Positions 47,701-60,650 of a stretch of 64,000 nt of DNA are shown one piece after another. The notes under the pieces are model-generated. The model was given only the letters and a program-made list of their open reading frames with translations, was not told the DNA's origin and ran no database searches. Location of the stretch: the NCBI GenBank assembly GCA_022113835.1, contig JAILWY010000012.1, positions 14,880,001-14,944,000 of the forward strand, in the 5' to 3' direction. Positions within the stretch are counted from its first letter, which is position 1. Each line of letters begins with the position of its first letter. The stretch comes from Atopsyche davidsoni (Eukaryota > Arthropoda > Insecta > Trichoptera > Hydrobiosidae). The position numbers were made by a program, and so were the translations under genes.

Positions 47701-48838
47701 TTTTAATTTTTTTTTTGAACTGGCTAAATTTTCGAAACGGGTTGCTATGTCATCAATTAAACGGTATTAAAAAAATATTTTTAGTTTTATTTGCCATTCA
47801 AAATAAAAACAACGTTGTGTCCACTTCCAAGGAAAAAATGCAGATTATTGCCTTAATTTGTTTTTTTTTTCTTCAATACACTAGCTTATTTACTTACAGA
47901 TAGATGTATATGAAAAACATTTCAATTGTAATATACGATCGGTTTCTCTCCAAGATTTTTTTTTCAATATTTTTATATCCGGTGTCGTACTACCAATACA
48001 ATTCAAAGAGATTTTATTGCAATTAATTTTATTACACTATTAGAATTTATTTGATTATCAATTAATAAAAATACGAAAAAACAACGTGTTATAGAAAACA
48101 GTTATTTCTATTAATTAGATAGTTTATTTTAGTATTAATAATATCTCTATAAGGAATAATGTAAGCCCTGAATATAAATAAAAATGATTGCTATCATATG
48201 GCTGTTGTTTGTTAAAAGTTATTAAGATATGAATGTTTTTTTATAAAAAATACGTTTGTACAAAATATAATTTAATGTAAATTATTGTACAGTTCAATAG
48301 CAACCTTATTGAAGTCAAAATTATTAAATTGGCAATTTTTCTTATGACTGATTCATTGTGTTCGATATAACAAGATAAATATCTTAAAATATATTTATGT
48401 ATCTTTTATAGTAAAATACTTGATATAATCTGCGTGAAACAAGTGAATGATATTAAAATTTACTAGAATTTAAAATCGTAAAAATCGGTATTAACAGAGT
48501 AATTTTCCATAATATACGAATTTAAATAAAAACGAAAACATCTGAATTACTTCAGATTTTATTCAGCTCTTGAAAAAATGGGCAGCGGCTCGATTCCATT
48601 CTAAAGCCTTAAGCTATTTCTTATTCATATTCATTATTTTTATTTCGAAAAATATAAATCAATTTGAAATATTCATAGAATGATTGATTAAAATAAAAAT
48701 TATTTGAAAACATAAAATTGAAAGAGATATTATTAAATTATTTATATTTTTGTTTTTTGCAAAGTAAATTTAATATCGATAGAAGTTTCAGCTCTTCGTA
48801 GATTAATTATAAAAAAAAATTAAAAATCTCTATAGATG

Positions 48839-49020
48839 TGTTTAAAGGTTTTTGCAGCCTGATGTTTTTGTCCTTGGACATATCAGTCACTATGCTGGGA
48901 TTTTCTTAAAACTCCTTGAAGATGTTCTCATGTTAGAAAATTCTCGAATATAGTCCCAGAACGGGGACCAAAGCGTTGGAGGACAGAAAATCAAGCAGCT
49001 CAACACCACGAATATCTAAA
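48839..49020. mobile_element. degraded foldback MITE related to the 2.2-kb copy
   Basis: TAGTCCCAGAACGGGGACCA, GCGTTGGAGGACAGAAAATC and AAGCAGCTCAACACCACGAA follow the right arm of the element at 2165-2343 in order. The left arm is only faintly visible. Confidence 0.55.
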
Positions 49021-50840
49021 TCACACTACTTTGTAAGACTATGAGGCTGAAAGTGATTTTTAGTAATCGGGGAAATACGTGGTCTATCAAAATTATAACG
49101 TTTTTGACGCTAAACCTGAACTATAACATGTATGCTGGTTATGTAGCGACAATATTTATTTATTTTATACAATTATGATTTTAATACCTTAACATATAAG
49201 CTTTGAAGCATATACGTATTGTACCTATATTAATATAAAATAATCGTTTATATTATTATATTATAGGCGTATACAATAGTATAAGCTGATTAAAGGCTAT
49301 TCTCCTGAGTATCTAAGGGTAAATCAAAATACCCCTACCTGCCGTGCAGCCTTAGTACGGCCAAGGAAACACTACTATTACAGTACCGCTCAGTGATATT
49401 TTATATTAAACATTTAGAAGCCACTGCACTATACGCGGCTGCGATAAGCTCTGAAAAGCCAACCCCAAATAAAATAAAAACACTGAACCACCCTTATTAT
49501 TTATTATATGATGCAGACCGCGTCGGCTCAAACTGCAGTTAAGAGAAGTATCAACTTACAGTTAAATGCATTTAGTAAAGCACAGGTAAAAAATATTGTA
49601 AATTTTATAAATCGTGCGATTAAAATGATTCGAGACCGTAATCAGCTGCTTAAAATAGTGACAGTGGAATTTCAATTTTATTATATATGACTATGTTACT
49701 TTAATATCTTTTAAATACAATTCAATTTGTAAGGTCGCAAAACAAAGTCTTGAATACTTCTTCTCACCCAAATGACCTGGTAGCAGCACTATTAGCATTT
49801 CAAACAATTTTTTAAATATTTAAACGCAAAATTGGTATTTTTTTAAACTCAAAATATACGTTCAAATTATTTTTTTAAAATTTATTTCAAGCTTATATTT
49901 TTTTTATTATTGTGTTATGGTTTATAAACTAAATTAACCCAAAAGAATATTTTAAAAAATACCGAAAATATGTATTAATAAAAATAATTTAATACAATTT
50001 TTATTTAAATTTATTTTACTTCTTGCTGAGAAGACAATCGTTGTTTAATAAAAACTTCATGATATTTAAAAATAATGATAATACATTTATATTTTGCAAA
50101 TCATTTTCACAATTTGAGAATTTATATCGGCCGATATAATAGCAATCATTCTTGGTTGATTGTACATAATAAAGTTAAAAAATATCACTGTTGGCGAGAT
50201 ATGCTTTCGGGACATTGTCATTACACATACAATATTAACTCATCAAAACACGCTTGTAAAGAAATACATAAACACAGGTTTTTAAAATTTTGTATTTTTA
50301 AATACACGAGAACGTACTCTTAATGTATTTGGGGAAAGTTAAACGCTTTTACTTAACCTATACGTATTCGGCGATCGTTATAAATGTTATAATAATAAAA
50401 ATTAGACACTTGTATTCAATAAAATTTTCAAATTAACAGTGACAATGCTTGTAAAATAAACATCAATACGAAACCTAAGATTAAGCTTAGTAAACCAATA
50501 ATTATGTTTATAATTAGCAAAATCTTACTCATCCATATCCGTAGACTTATTTTATGTAACAAAAAAAAAACAAGCAGCTATAAAAACTCCAAACGAATTG
50601 GATTCAGCGAGTTTATTTCAATTAGCTATCTGTAACTAAGATAAATAAGCATTTACTAAATTATAAATTTCAGCTAAATCAAATAGTCTTAATCAGAAAA
50701 AATGATTTAAATGCAGTTGGTGCAAGATTTGTAGCTTTGATAATTAGTTGTACAGAAATCGGGCGCAAATAAAAAAAAAACATATATGATTTTTGGATAT
50801 CACCATAATAGTTGGCAACGAATGTCAATTGTTCACTGAT

Positions 50841-50844
<4 letters not shown>

Positions 50845-50930
<86 letters not shown>
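50845..50930. repeat. (TA)n microsatellite, about 43 units
   Basis: Uninterrupted TA repeat. It gives alternating Tyr-Ile open frames on the minus strand that are artefacts. Confidence 0.97.
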
Positions 50931-50936
<6 letters not shown>

Positions 50937-52721
50937 TTCCCTAAATTATAATACTTGATACCTGTTTTATGGCTTAAAATTACGTGACATACGGAGTTTT
51001 TAGAAATTGTCGTTTTTCTTCCGATATTATATGAGACAAACGGAGCTTTATCGTGTTTCCATTTTCGCATTTTGCAAACTCTGGGATATTTTTTGCTGCC
51101 TGAGAAAACAGCTTCAGGATTTTATCACATCTGAGAATAACAAGCAGTTTGCTTGTTTTTAATCAAATCCTGTATTTGAAGGTAAACTTCGGAAAACAGT
51201 CGGGAGAGACTGTAAAATGTGAGCGTCGGAATTCAATATATCGAGAATAAACTTAAATCTTCTATTTAATATCTCGTAAAAATTTTATTATTGTGTAAAC
51301 GCCAACAGCGTGCAAAACTTGTTATGTTTTTAAATCTATGAAACACTAGTTTAGTTTTTACAACGCACTTTAACAATTTTTTTTTCGCTTGATAGTTATA
51401 TAACCAAACAAATAAATAACAAATTGAAAATATAAAACCCCGAAGATGCTCCGGTATAAATAACTATAATATTTTGAACCTAAGATGGATTTAGCTTTGA
51501 ATTCGTATAAAATTTATCAATGTTTTTGTCAAAGTTAAACTTTTGCAATAATGAATTTTATTTTTTAAAATTATGACAACAATTGCGATTGACAAATGCG
51601 AAAATAAATCGTTCACTTTCACGACTTTTCTCCGTTAAAATGAAGAATGGAATTTCAGGAGGAAGTTTACAGACGTTTATTAAATGTCTAATTAAAATCA
51701 AATTAGAGATTAAAACCGGGAAAAATATAATGCGTTGACTTATTAATTATACATTATATCTGAATGAAATCAATAATTATGTCTTAATATAAAATTTAAT
51801 TTTTACAACATTTAAAGTACGTTTATGTACTATTTTTCTAAAACCGATTTTTTTTTGCGCTTCTTTATTATAAATTATTATTTTCTCTTGAAGATGCTTT
51901 TGAGCGCGCTGTAGGGTCCTTCAAAAATTCCAATCAACCTTCAATATCAACCATTTTTATTTTTCCCAATTCTCGAATTTTTTCGCAAACATTGAAATGA
52001 TAATTACCGTTATAATTGCTCTGGTTTTTGGCACACGCTAAATGATCTTTTTTAATTTAAATATTCGGTTGAAATTTATACTTTATATTTTGCACTAAAT
52101 AAAATCTTCAGTAATCATTAATCATCGGCTTTTCAACAAAAAAACAGAACCCAAGAATAATCAATTATTTTGCTTACCATTCAACCGCTTTACTGGTTCC
52201 GATCAGTTGTAAATCTCAAATTACTATCTGTAAACAAAAAAATCAAAGTAAAGAATATTGAATCACAAAGAAGAATGCTGAAACAAAAAAAAATTATTCA
52301 AACGCATTTCAACTTATAAACAATTATTTACTAATAATAAAAAAAGTTTTATTAGAATACAATATTTATTTATTGTTTTATCTATATAGCGATATGAGAA
52401 ACTTATTTGCTAAAATGTTTTTACAATATATTTCTACTATTTTCACTTTACTGTGGAAAGTGTAGTACGTAAACTAACGTACACGTACGTACTAACCTTA
52501 CCTAACCAGACTTTCTAGAGCCAGTTACAAAAATTGAGCAATCCCCAAGGGTATAAGCGTGCGAGGAAGCTAAAGTTTTTGAGACTTTGAAACAAACTCA
52601 ATGACTATCAATGCTCTATACTAGCAAAACTACAAACCTAGAGAAATCATTAAAAATTAGCTATAAATCACTCATGGCTAAGCGTGAGGGGTGTAGTTAT
52701 TAACGTGATCTCAAATATGTG

Positions 52722-52757
52722 AATATATATATACACACATATATATATATATATATT
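52722..52757. repeat. short TA/CA microsatellite
   Basis: TATATATATACACACATATATATATATATA-type simple sequence with an ACACAC interruption. Confidence 0.9.
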
Positions 52758-53356
52758 TGGTTATTTGTTCGAACGGCTTTTTGTAATATGCATATCGCGT
52801 TTTATTTTGTTGTATTCTGTTACTGTTGGCGTTGCGTCAGGATGAATTTGTGGCAAAAATACTACATATTTATAACCGGTAAATCTGTAAGCAAGGATAA
52901 CTCAATTTTGAGGAAACTCGCGGGGAACCCCTTTTGAAACAAATGATTCAATTATTTCCGGAAAAAAAACGTTACATCACTCTTGAATTATTTACCAGAT
53001 ACGAGGACTTGTTTTGATTGATTGAGTATTTGAAAAAAGAGGATCGGAAAATGTCGCAACGTACGCATGTCATTTGAATTCAAATTGTTAGGGCTTTTAA
53101 ATTTAAATTTGAGAAAGAAATATGAGGAAGTTGTCATGATTATGAGACCAAAATTTTTTTTTATCAATTTAAAAATTTAAAGACCATTTTATAATAAATA
53201 TTGTAATTATTATTTATTGTCAAATTTGAATTTGACTTGTTAATTAAAATGTACCAAATTAATTTAATTTGAAATTAAATATAATTCATTTATGAATTGA
53301 AGGCGGTTTGTTGTCAATTTTGTTGTTGATTAAAAGAATAGGTTAAAAAAATAAAA

Positions 53357-53668
53357 TCACAATTGGAGCTTGATCATCGCAGTTCCACACTCTGGAAATT
53401 TCGCAATCCATTCAGTTTCCCAGGCAAGAAAGTTGTGCGTTTTGCTCGCTTGTTTGATCTCAGTAGAAATTCGATGTAAATTAGTCGCTTCATTTCCCAA
53501 TTCCGGCCTAAGCCTCCCGAAGGTTCTAGAACATGATGTAAGCTCGGAGCAGCTCGCAACCCACTTTGCGTATTCCAAATAACTCCCGGAAACTTTGTAA
53601 TCTGTAAGAATAAGAAATACCACATAAAGTATAAAAGCCTTATAAAATATGAAAGCGGATTTCGGCAT
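53357..53668 (-). CDS. doubtful small secreted-protein ORF, 103 aa
   Basis: Not recognised. The frame begins ATCAAAATG, a good insect start context, and the first 28 residues look like a signal peptide: basic MPKSAFIFYK, a hydrophobic core AFILYVVFLIL, then polar residues with a small residue at SGS. The body has three Cys (in VASCSEL, LTSCSRT, PECGTA), is mixed and ends KLQL with TGA. Against it: a second minus frame (53374-53691) and a plus frame (53370-53582) are open over the same bases, so the block may simply be GC-richer DNA with few stops. It could also be one exon of a spliced gene. No poly(A) signal is evident just downstream. Confidence 0.25.
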   Translation of the reverse strand: MPKSAFIFYKAFILYVVFLILTDYKVSGSYLEYAKWVASCSELTSCSRTFGRLRPELGNEATNLHRISTEIKQASKTHNFLAWETEWIAKFPECGTAMIKLQL

Positions 53669-54299
53669 TTTGATTTGTTTTCGAATAACAAATTCTTGAG
53701 TCTCGAATCATTCGAACAAACAACTAATCAAATACTGATGCTACTTTTATCAGGAGTTTTTTTTTGATGCAAAAATGTAATGATTTTTTATATCTTATAA
53801 TTTAATATTATACTACACCAATGTTTTAAAATAAAACAAAACTGCATTAATTTTGGATTTTTGCTGTGTTTATGATGCTCAGTTAAAATGGCTTTAAAAC
53901 TCGGTCAACGGTGGTCTATTAGAGTGCCAAATATTATCTCAACTCATAATTGCAACGCTAGGGGCTTTACTCGTTGCACGACCTAACCGCAGGCCACTGA
54001 CACGCATGGCGTTACGCCACGTTTATAAATATACTAATTAAAATACATAGTATAATGCCTAGGAGACTACGATTTTTTTATGAGCCTACCAAAGGGTTTT
54101 TCAGACTGCTATAAGTAGTCTAAATAAGGCCATGAACGTCAGAAACGCTTCCAAAAAAAATCACCACGTAATGTCTCACGAAGTACCGCGGATCCGACTT
54201 GTGTATACCCTAAAAATCTATTGGTTAATAATATATCAGAAATTTGTATAGATTGAAAATAAATTATTTACAACTAAAACGCTGTGTTGTAATAACACC

Positions 54300-54660
54300 C
54301 CAAAACGAGAGCAAAGTAGCTTCATTTGACCTACTTCTCCAAAGCGTGAATGAATCTATGAGTGACGTAAGAACCCATACTCTGGGAGTGTTCTCACTAA
54401 TGACAGAGTTTCCGTTGTTTATATTCTTCCTATTCATTTCGCTTCATTCCTATTCCCTTCACGGAGTTCCAGACCTTTTTTCCCGGTTGCGGTAGGACCT
54501 CCGTACTACGGGGCCTGCGGTTACCGTACCGGATTCTGAGGAAACCGTTACGGCAGAACTCCCGCACGTGCCCGCGGTTCCATTTAGAACGATTGTTCTT
54601 TCAGATTCGTTTAGATTCGTGCACTCGAGGGCAACGCAGGGAACTCGCCTCCTAACTCAT
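54300..54660. other. GC-richer non-coding block
   Basis: Contains GGTAGGACCTCCGTACTACG, GGGCCTGCGGTTACCGTACC and GGAAACCGTTACGGC, partly self-complementary around the CGGTTACCG and CCGTTACGG steps. Plus-strand frame 54244-54495 covers part of it without a recognised domain. Confidence 0.3.
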
Positions 54661-56579
54661 TAATAAATTCCTTTCAACCTGCTTTATATACCTACTACTT
54701 ATCTTTACAAAGCAACGATAATAGGATGCGATCAAATTTCAAAGCAATTATTTATTTGATTTTGAAGCAGTTAGAATATACTCGTACTTCCTAAAACAAT
54801 CATTGAAAAATAAACGCTATTTACATGTCACCTATTTGAATTTAATTTAAACATTAAAAATTTATCAGTTGTGGCAGTTATATTGTGCTTTTGATCCTTT
54901 TTAAACATTATATATTTTCTACTACCTCAATATTTCATATCGCGTAAATAAAATAAGTATTTTTATTAGATTTGCTCCCAATATGTTTTTTTTAGAATTT
55001 AATATATATTTGAAAACTTTTAATTAGTATAAAAATATATATTTAAATTAATATCAAATTAACGGGTTTGAATACCCTTCAATTTTTTTTGAATAAATAA
55101 AATTTATGTTTTCCGAAATGACGTAGAAAAGCGCGAGAAAATTATGGGGTGAAATCTCGTATTTTTAAAACATTACTTAACGTCTTTTTGAATATTTTAT
55201 CACCATTATTTTCAAGGGATTTTTTTTCACATAAAGCTTTAAATTTGGGTTATGCAGGATTTTTGGATTCAGCGGAGAAAAGCTTCCTGGTGCTTACGTT
55301 GAAAAAGTTAAGATAAATTTATGTCTTAAATTTTTTTTTTTAAACAGCGTTACAAAGTTTTACTATGTTTTTGATATGACAACTTTTAATGTGTAATACG
55401 AGAGTAAAAAGTTTGTTTATATAAGTCAACAGCTCTTAATAAAATTTAAAGAAGTTTTTTACTATGAAATAAAACATGAAATGAAAATTCATAATCATCT
55501 GTGTATGTTAAGTATATTCAAAGTGGACGAGTTAACATCTTTCATAAATATACAGTATTTTATTATTTTATCATTGATCGTATAAGTCTTGAATAGAGTA
55601 AAAATTTCTAAAAAAAATTAAAATAGTCACGATTTATCAGAATTCATAATTTATTTATACTAAAAGAATAACATGTTTTTTTATTCTTATTAGAATAACC
55701 TTAAATATTGGCATTATGTTAAAAGTATCTCGTTTGGTATTTAAATAATATTTATTTGATTTAAAGCAGCCGAAGTGAAATTTGCAATGAAACAAGCTTA
55801 AATTCGTGAAATGCATTACGCAAAACGCAATTTAAAATAAGTTTAAGATCTTTCAGTTGATGTAATAAGATGATATTCAGTTACAAAGGGCTGATTAAGA
55901 AGTGGAGTGCTTCGGGCGCGGTTCAAATTACACATTCAAGTAGTAGAAAATTAAAATCACGTGAGAGAAAAGCGAAAGCGTTGAACTTTGTTTATGAAAT
56001 TTGATGAAAATATGAAAATGTTTTTACACTCGTTCATATATTTGAAGCTACATGAAAGTAAAAAAAAAATATTTGATTTTTCTTATAATCATATGTTATT
56101 TTGAAATGAGAAGTAATTTAAAAAAATGTATACTTGCATTATGAATTCAAACCCGATAACAATCTGCTTTGCAAAAAAAATGAAATTATATAGAAATATC
56201 ATATTTTTGTTTATTGTTGTTTTGGTCGCTTATTTTACATTAATAAATAATACGATATCGTGATATCGAGGACTTATGTCAATAATATTTTTTTTATTTA
56301 AACATGACAACTTAAATATCAAAGTAACTCAAATTTGTTATAATAATTTCACTGTTTAAAAAAACGTCTAAGTTTTTTTAAAAAAATACTGATATAATAA
56401 AAAAATAGCTCTACCCAGTGATCATTTGATAGTAATTTAACTCAAAAAAAAAATTCATTATTGAAATATCAGTTGCTTGTTTATCATCAAATCATTCGAT
56501 GTTGTATTGGAAGGTTGTGTTTTTATTTCACTATTTTATTAGTGGTTATTTCAATCTTTTTTCAAACAATTATTTTGAA

Positions 56580-56830
56580 ACCATGGGAGTGGAAACACAA
56601 GGCCATAAAGTGGCCCATTGATTGGAAGGCAGTCAGGTCGGGCTGAGGTGCTCTTGGCCGCAGTGTTTATCTCACAATAAATAACGGAGCACGGGGATTG
56701 GTTTCCACAAAACGTTTCTGCGATAAATCGAAGCGCGTTTTAACATGGTTACAGGTATCGGACTTATTTACACATAGCTCCTGATCCAGAGGTACTTTTC
56801 TCGGAAGGACCATTTTGACGGTATTCTTTG
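56580..56830. promoter_or_regulatory. GC-richer block with GGCCATAAA motif
   Basis: GGCCATAAAGTGGCCC contains CCATAAA, the reverse of the TTTATGG homeodomain site also seen at 14.47 and 22.94 kb. No gene. A regulatory role is inference. Confidence 0.25.
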
Positions 56831-57229
56831 TGCAAATTGAATAAATTACCGTTTGATGTCGAGCCTTCGGTGTCCTTATTGGATGACCTTATTTGTGAAT
56901 TTGAAAATAGATTAATATTTCAGAAGTCCTTTTTCTTGTTGTTGACAGCGAGGACTCTTTATTTCTATTTATACTTGAAAAAAAAATCGAGGAGGAAAAA
57001 CTAACATGACTCATTTAAATATACTTGTTTGTAATTGTTATTTTAATATGCGAAATAAATAGTAAATGAATTATGAAATGAATCTCAGCATTGAACGTAT
57101 AAAAATAAATTACTTTTTTTTTTTTGTTGATTTGTGGGTTAAATAAAATAAAATATAACTGGTACGATTCAAAGGGTCTGAATGGAAGTACAGATATTAA
57201 TAATATAAAATTTTAGAAACTGGGGAAAA

Positions 57230-57412
57230 ACACTACAATTTTGGACAATGGATTTAGAGCAGCTGTTGTATATTTGATTCTCCCGGGCGGGCTCGCCCCT
57301 CGCACAGTTTGGGGGCCACCAGGTGTCCGGCGGGCCATTGTCCCTCGGGTCACCCATCGTGAGTACTAGGGGCCTATTGTCACTGACCGAGAGACCCCAG
57401 TGGCTCTCAATT
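57230..57412. mobile_element. GC-rich fragment, possibly from a transposable element
   Basis: An abrupt GC-rich insert (CCCGGGCGGGCTCGCCCCTC, GGGGGCCACCAGGTGTCCGG) between poly(A/T)-rich DNA. The minus frame reads RDNGPPDTWWPPNCARGEPA with no domain I know. The sharp edges suggest an insertion. Confidence 0.3.
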
Positions 57413-58679
57413 TTATAAAATAATTTAAAAAAAATTTTTTTTTTTTTTTGCTTATACTACGCCTATTTTTTACTAAGCCACCGAAAAAACAATAAAATTT
57501 ATAAATTTAAAAAAAAAACGATTTTGATATGTTCTTTTTCGTTTCAAAAAATGAAATATATCAAGCACGTGTATTTTTAAGATATGATAAGTTTTTAAAA
57601 AAATATTCAAAAACAAATATTTATTTAATAGTGTACAGTAAATTGTTTTTTTTTTTGTGAGCACAAGGCATACACGTAGGATAAAAAAAAATATATCTGA
57701 AAAATTAAAAAAAATACTTCCTATATATTTGAGGTTCTGGAGTTTTCATTCAAATTAACTGTTATGACAGGCTGTTTACTTATTTAATAATTCATTAACA
57801 GGCTTTAAAAATTTATCAGTGAATATTTATTACAAGAACAACTTCCCGAGAAGAGCGATTTTCCAATAAACAAAACTCTTCTAAAAACATGCGATGAAAA
57901 TGAGAGCGATCATAAAATCACGGCCCCTTAATTCAAATTACTCCTTCAAATTTAAGTAAATTTAAAACAGAATGAAAATGAAAAACAACTTTTTTTAAAA
58001 AAACTCTTGCCAAATCCTAAAAAAGCACGCAAATTATCCATTACTGTAACTTTACGCTTTTTAATACATAAAATTCAACGTTCAACAGAAGCCTTCTCAT
58101 TTAAAACTGGTTTTCATAGCGCCTTAAAGAAAATTCTGACATATTTTATAAAGCTCTAACATATCCTGTTTATCAGAAGCTTTTAGGTTATATAATTAGC
58201 TAAATCCGTTTCAGTCACGGAGACTACTTACCTAATTTTATTTTATTTTAAAAGTTAAAAAAGGAAACTCAAAGATTAGTAAAGGAAGCCTTTTGATAAA
58301 ATTGATGTTTTTATATTTTTTGCTAAAAAACCTTATTATTCCAGTTTTAATATATTTGCTTAATTAGTTTAACTTACAGGTGATTATAACATTTCCGCTA
58401 TTTTTAGTATGAGAAATTCAAGATAATATTTCTGCCTAGAATTTATATTGGTATAATGCATAAATTTGATTTCAGCATAAATATTCCACATGCTCTGGGT
58501 GTGAAGCAAAAAATAAAAAAATAAAAAAACAACACCACATCATTTCATTAACACCCCATTCGATTTGCCGCCGTGCTATTTTTGTAATTCAAGCCAGCAA
58601 TAATCAAAGCGCAAAAGCATCGCCATGGACAGTTTCAAAAGCGCAGCGATTTGAATATCAAATCCTGAAAAAAAAAATC

Positions 58680-58930
58680 ACGCTTCCGCCGCTGCACCCG
58701 GGTGGCGTTACAGGTGCGGATTATTCGGTTTTAGGGGAGATTTTCGTTTCGCATTAGTTTATCGGAGGCCGTATTTGCATGCCGCCGGCCCGTGGGAGCG
58801 CGTGAATCAATTAGCCGGGCCGGTCGAGGCTCGGCTGTGCGCGCCGGGTCCCATTTGTATTCGGCCGGGGTGCGTTTTGCGCTCACGGGGTCCCTGCGAT
58901 ATCCATGCGATCTTGTTGTTTTAATGGCTA
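58680..58930. promoter_or_regulatory. GC-rich block, likely conserved non-coding DNA
   Basis: Contains GCATGCCGCCGGCCCGTGGG, GTGAATCAATTAGCCGGGCC and CATTTGTATTCGGCC. The TCAATTAG core is a homeodomain-type site. The plus frame 58792-59061 runs through it without a recognised domain. Function unproven. Confidence 0.3.
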
Positions 58931-59094
58931 TTGTTTATGCCAATAGCTGTAGTGCTAGGGTTTTTCAGTGGCATACAGACCTTTACCAAACAACAAATAG
59001 AGCGAAAACGTTTTTAATACAACTGTTCAATATACGGTTCGGATATTACTCCGATCAATAAAAAAAAATTACATGTGTGAAAATCACTCTTCAT

Positions 59095-59355
59095 CGTCAA
59101 GTGTCTCTCCTCAGAGGACGTTGGTGACCATCCCACTGAGCATATACTCATACTGAGCCAGTGTTCTAGGGGAAAAATAGTGTAGTGGGTTCCTCGGGTC
59201 TACACATCAAGTATTTAATTTAAAATATTAAAATGGAATTCCAACAAGAACTCTATGTCAAAAATATTTATTATAAAAATTAAAAATTAGGCACAATGAA
59301 TTTTTATCTTCTGGTGCCTCTCCTCGTAGAAGTTTGGTGACCATTTCATCGAATA
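59095..59355. repeat. pair of diverged direct repeats about 235 bp apart
   Basis: GTCTCTCCTCAGAGGACGTT with GGTGACCATCCC recurs as GCCTCTCCTCGTAGAAGTTT with GGTGACCATTTC. Spacing and orientation would fit two nested copies of an element tail or old LTR-like ends; no coding part remains. Confidence 0.5.
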
Positions 59356-59999
59356 TATCCTTTTCCTTCGATTTTTCCTATAGGATTGATGCACAAATTA
59401 TAAGCAAGAAATAACTAGATACCTTATATTTATTACAGATGTTACTTTCGTTTATTCGCACGTGTGTATAATCATGCGATTTGTTTGGTAATTAAAAAAA
59501 ATCACCTTCTATCTAAATATAGATTTTAAGCAAAAACTCGTATGAATCCAATATATAATACATATAGTTATGTTTTTTAATGCACACTTACTGGCGTAAA
59601 GTTAATTTTATAAAAACGATGTTAGTGTTGGCTGCTAGTGACTTGCGAATTTGACTTTCCTATGAGATATATTCTACTTCAAGAATATTAAATATTCTTA
59701 ATATTAATCTCGCAAGAAACTCTGAGCAACTACAGCAGAGTGGTGCTTCCGTACAAGTGTACCCTCAGATTTTAAAGTCATTATTAAAAAGTCTTGTAAT
59801 TTTTAATTTAAATTTATGCCATAATATTGACTGCGAATAACAATACACAAAAGTATTTGATAACCATGTTTTAGCTGAGCTCAAAATATTATAAATCAAA
59901 TATGAATATACATCGTCATTTATAAATGAAATTGCTACTTATAGATAATAGTTCAAACTTTTTTAAATTTTTAAGCATTGCAGTAGGAATCATCAGAAA

Positions 60000-60240
60000 A
60001 TAGTGACAGTAGTTCTTACGGTAGGCTGCGAGGGTAATCCGGCAACGAACGTGAATTTTGTGCAAAGATCCGGTCGCATGTTTGCGCTTCGTGCAAAAAA
60101 TACGCTCCAGTGAATGGATTTCCTAACCCATGTAAATTGGGTACAGTTCCGGGTCAAGTGCAGGCCATTAAAAAAATCGGGTACGGGCTCGGGCGAGAGC
60201 CAGGCCGGCGAACCATGACCCGGTGCTTGTAAATAACTTA
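60000..60240. other. GC-richer block, unassigned
   Basis: Contains GGGTACGGGCTCGGGCGAGA and GATCCGGTCGCATGTTTGCG. The minus frame 59993-60271 is open through it and shows repeated RxxPDL-like patches but no known domain. Possibly a transposon fragment, since it lies 90 bp from a MITE. Confidence 0.3.
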
Positions 60241-60329
60241 CTTTTGTACTGACGTCTCTATTATATAACATCTATAAATCAAGGAATCGATCAACTTGGG
60301 ACTTAATAATTTTACGATGATTTTGGGTA

Positions 60330-60650
60330 CAGTAAATCCGCGATATAACGGACCAATTGAGAGGAGGGGGTGTTCGTCAAACGCGAAAGTTCGCTATATA
60401 AAAATAGGTTTGAAATAGAGCAAAAAAACACTCGTCATTAAGTGACGTTGCTGTTTAATATCGACGCGCTTGCTTTCAGAAATCCTACTAAAAAGGAATC
60501 AAGTTTTATTTGCACTTTTGAATTTTTTTTTTTTTTTTGTAAACAACTCTCGAAAATTACGAAAAAAATATTATTTTTTTACATTTCGATTTTTTGTCCG
60601 TTATATCCGAAATCCGTTTAACAAACGTCCGTTATATCGAGGTTTTATTG
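60330..60650. mobile_element. pogo/Tigger-type MITE (Tc1-mariner superfamily)
   Basis: The left end, after a TA dinucleotide, reads CAGTAAATCCGCGATATAAC then GGAC. The right end, read inward on the minus strand, is CAATAAAACCTCGATATAAC then GGAC. This is the terminus of pogo/Tigger-like elements (CAGTAAAACCTCGATATAAC type). The interior (about 320 bp in all) is AT-rich, has an inner TCCGTTATATCC echo and no transposase. Confidence 0.82.

Larger units (their letters stand above)
47701..53356. other. 3' flank of the dipeptidase gene, AT-rich
   Basis: Includes the likely 3' UTR up to about 48200. Beyond the MITE relic at 48.8-49.0 kb and TA microsatellites, I see nothing supportable. The 49300-49400 stretch (ACCTGCCGTGCAGCCTTAG) is locally GC-richer and unassigned. 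Confidence 0.6.

Noticed and set aside
50679..51070. Minus-strand open frames with long Tyr-Ile runs
   Set aside because: Translation of the TA microsatellite; not a protein.
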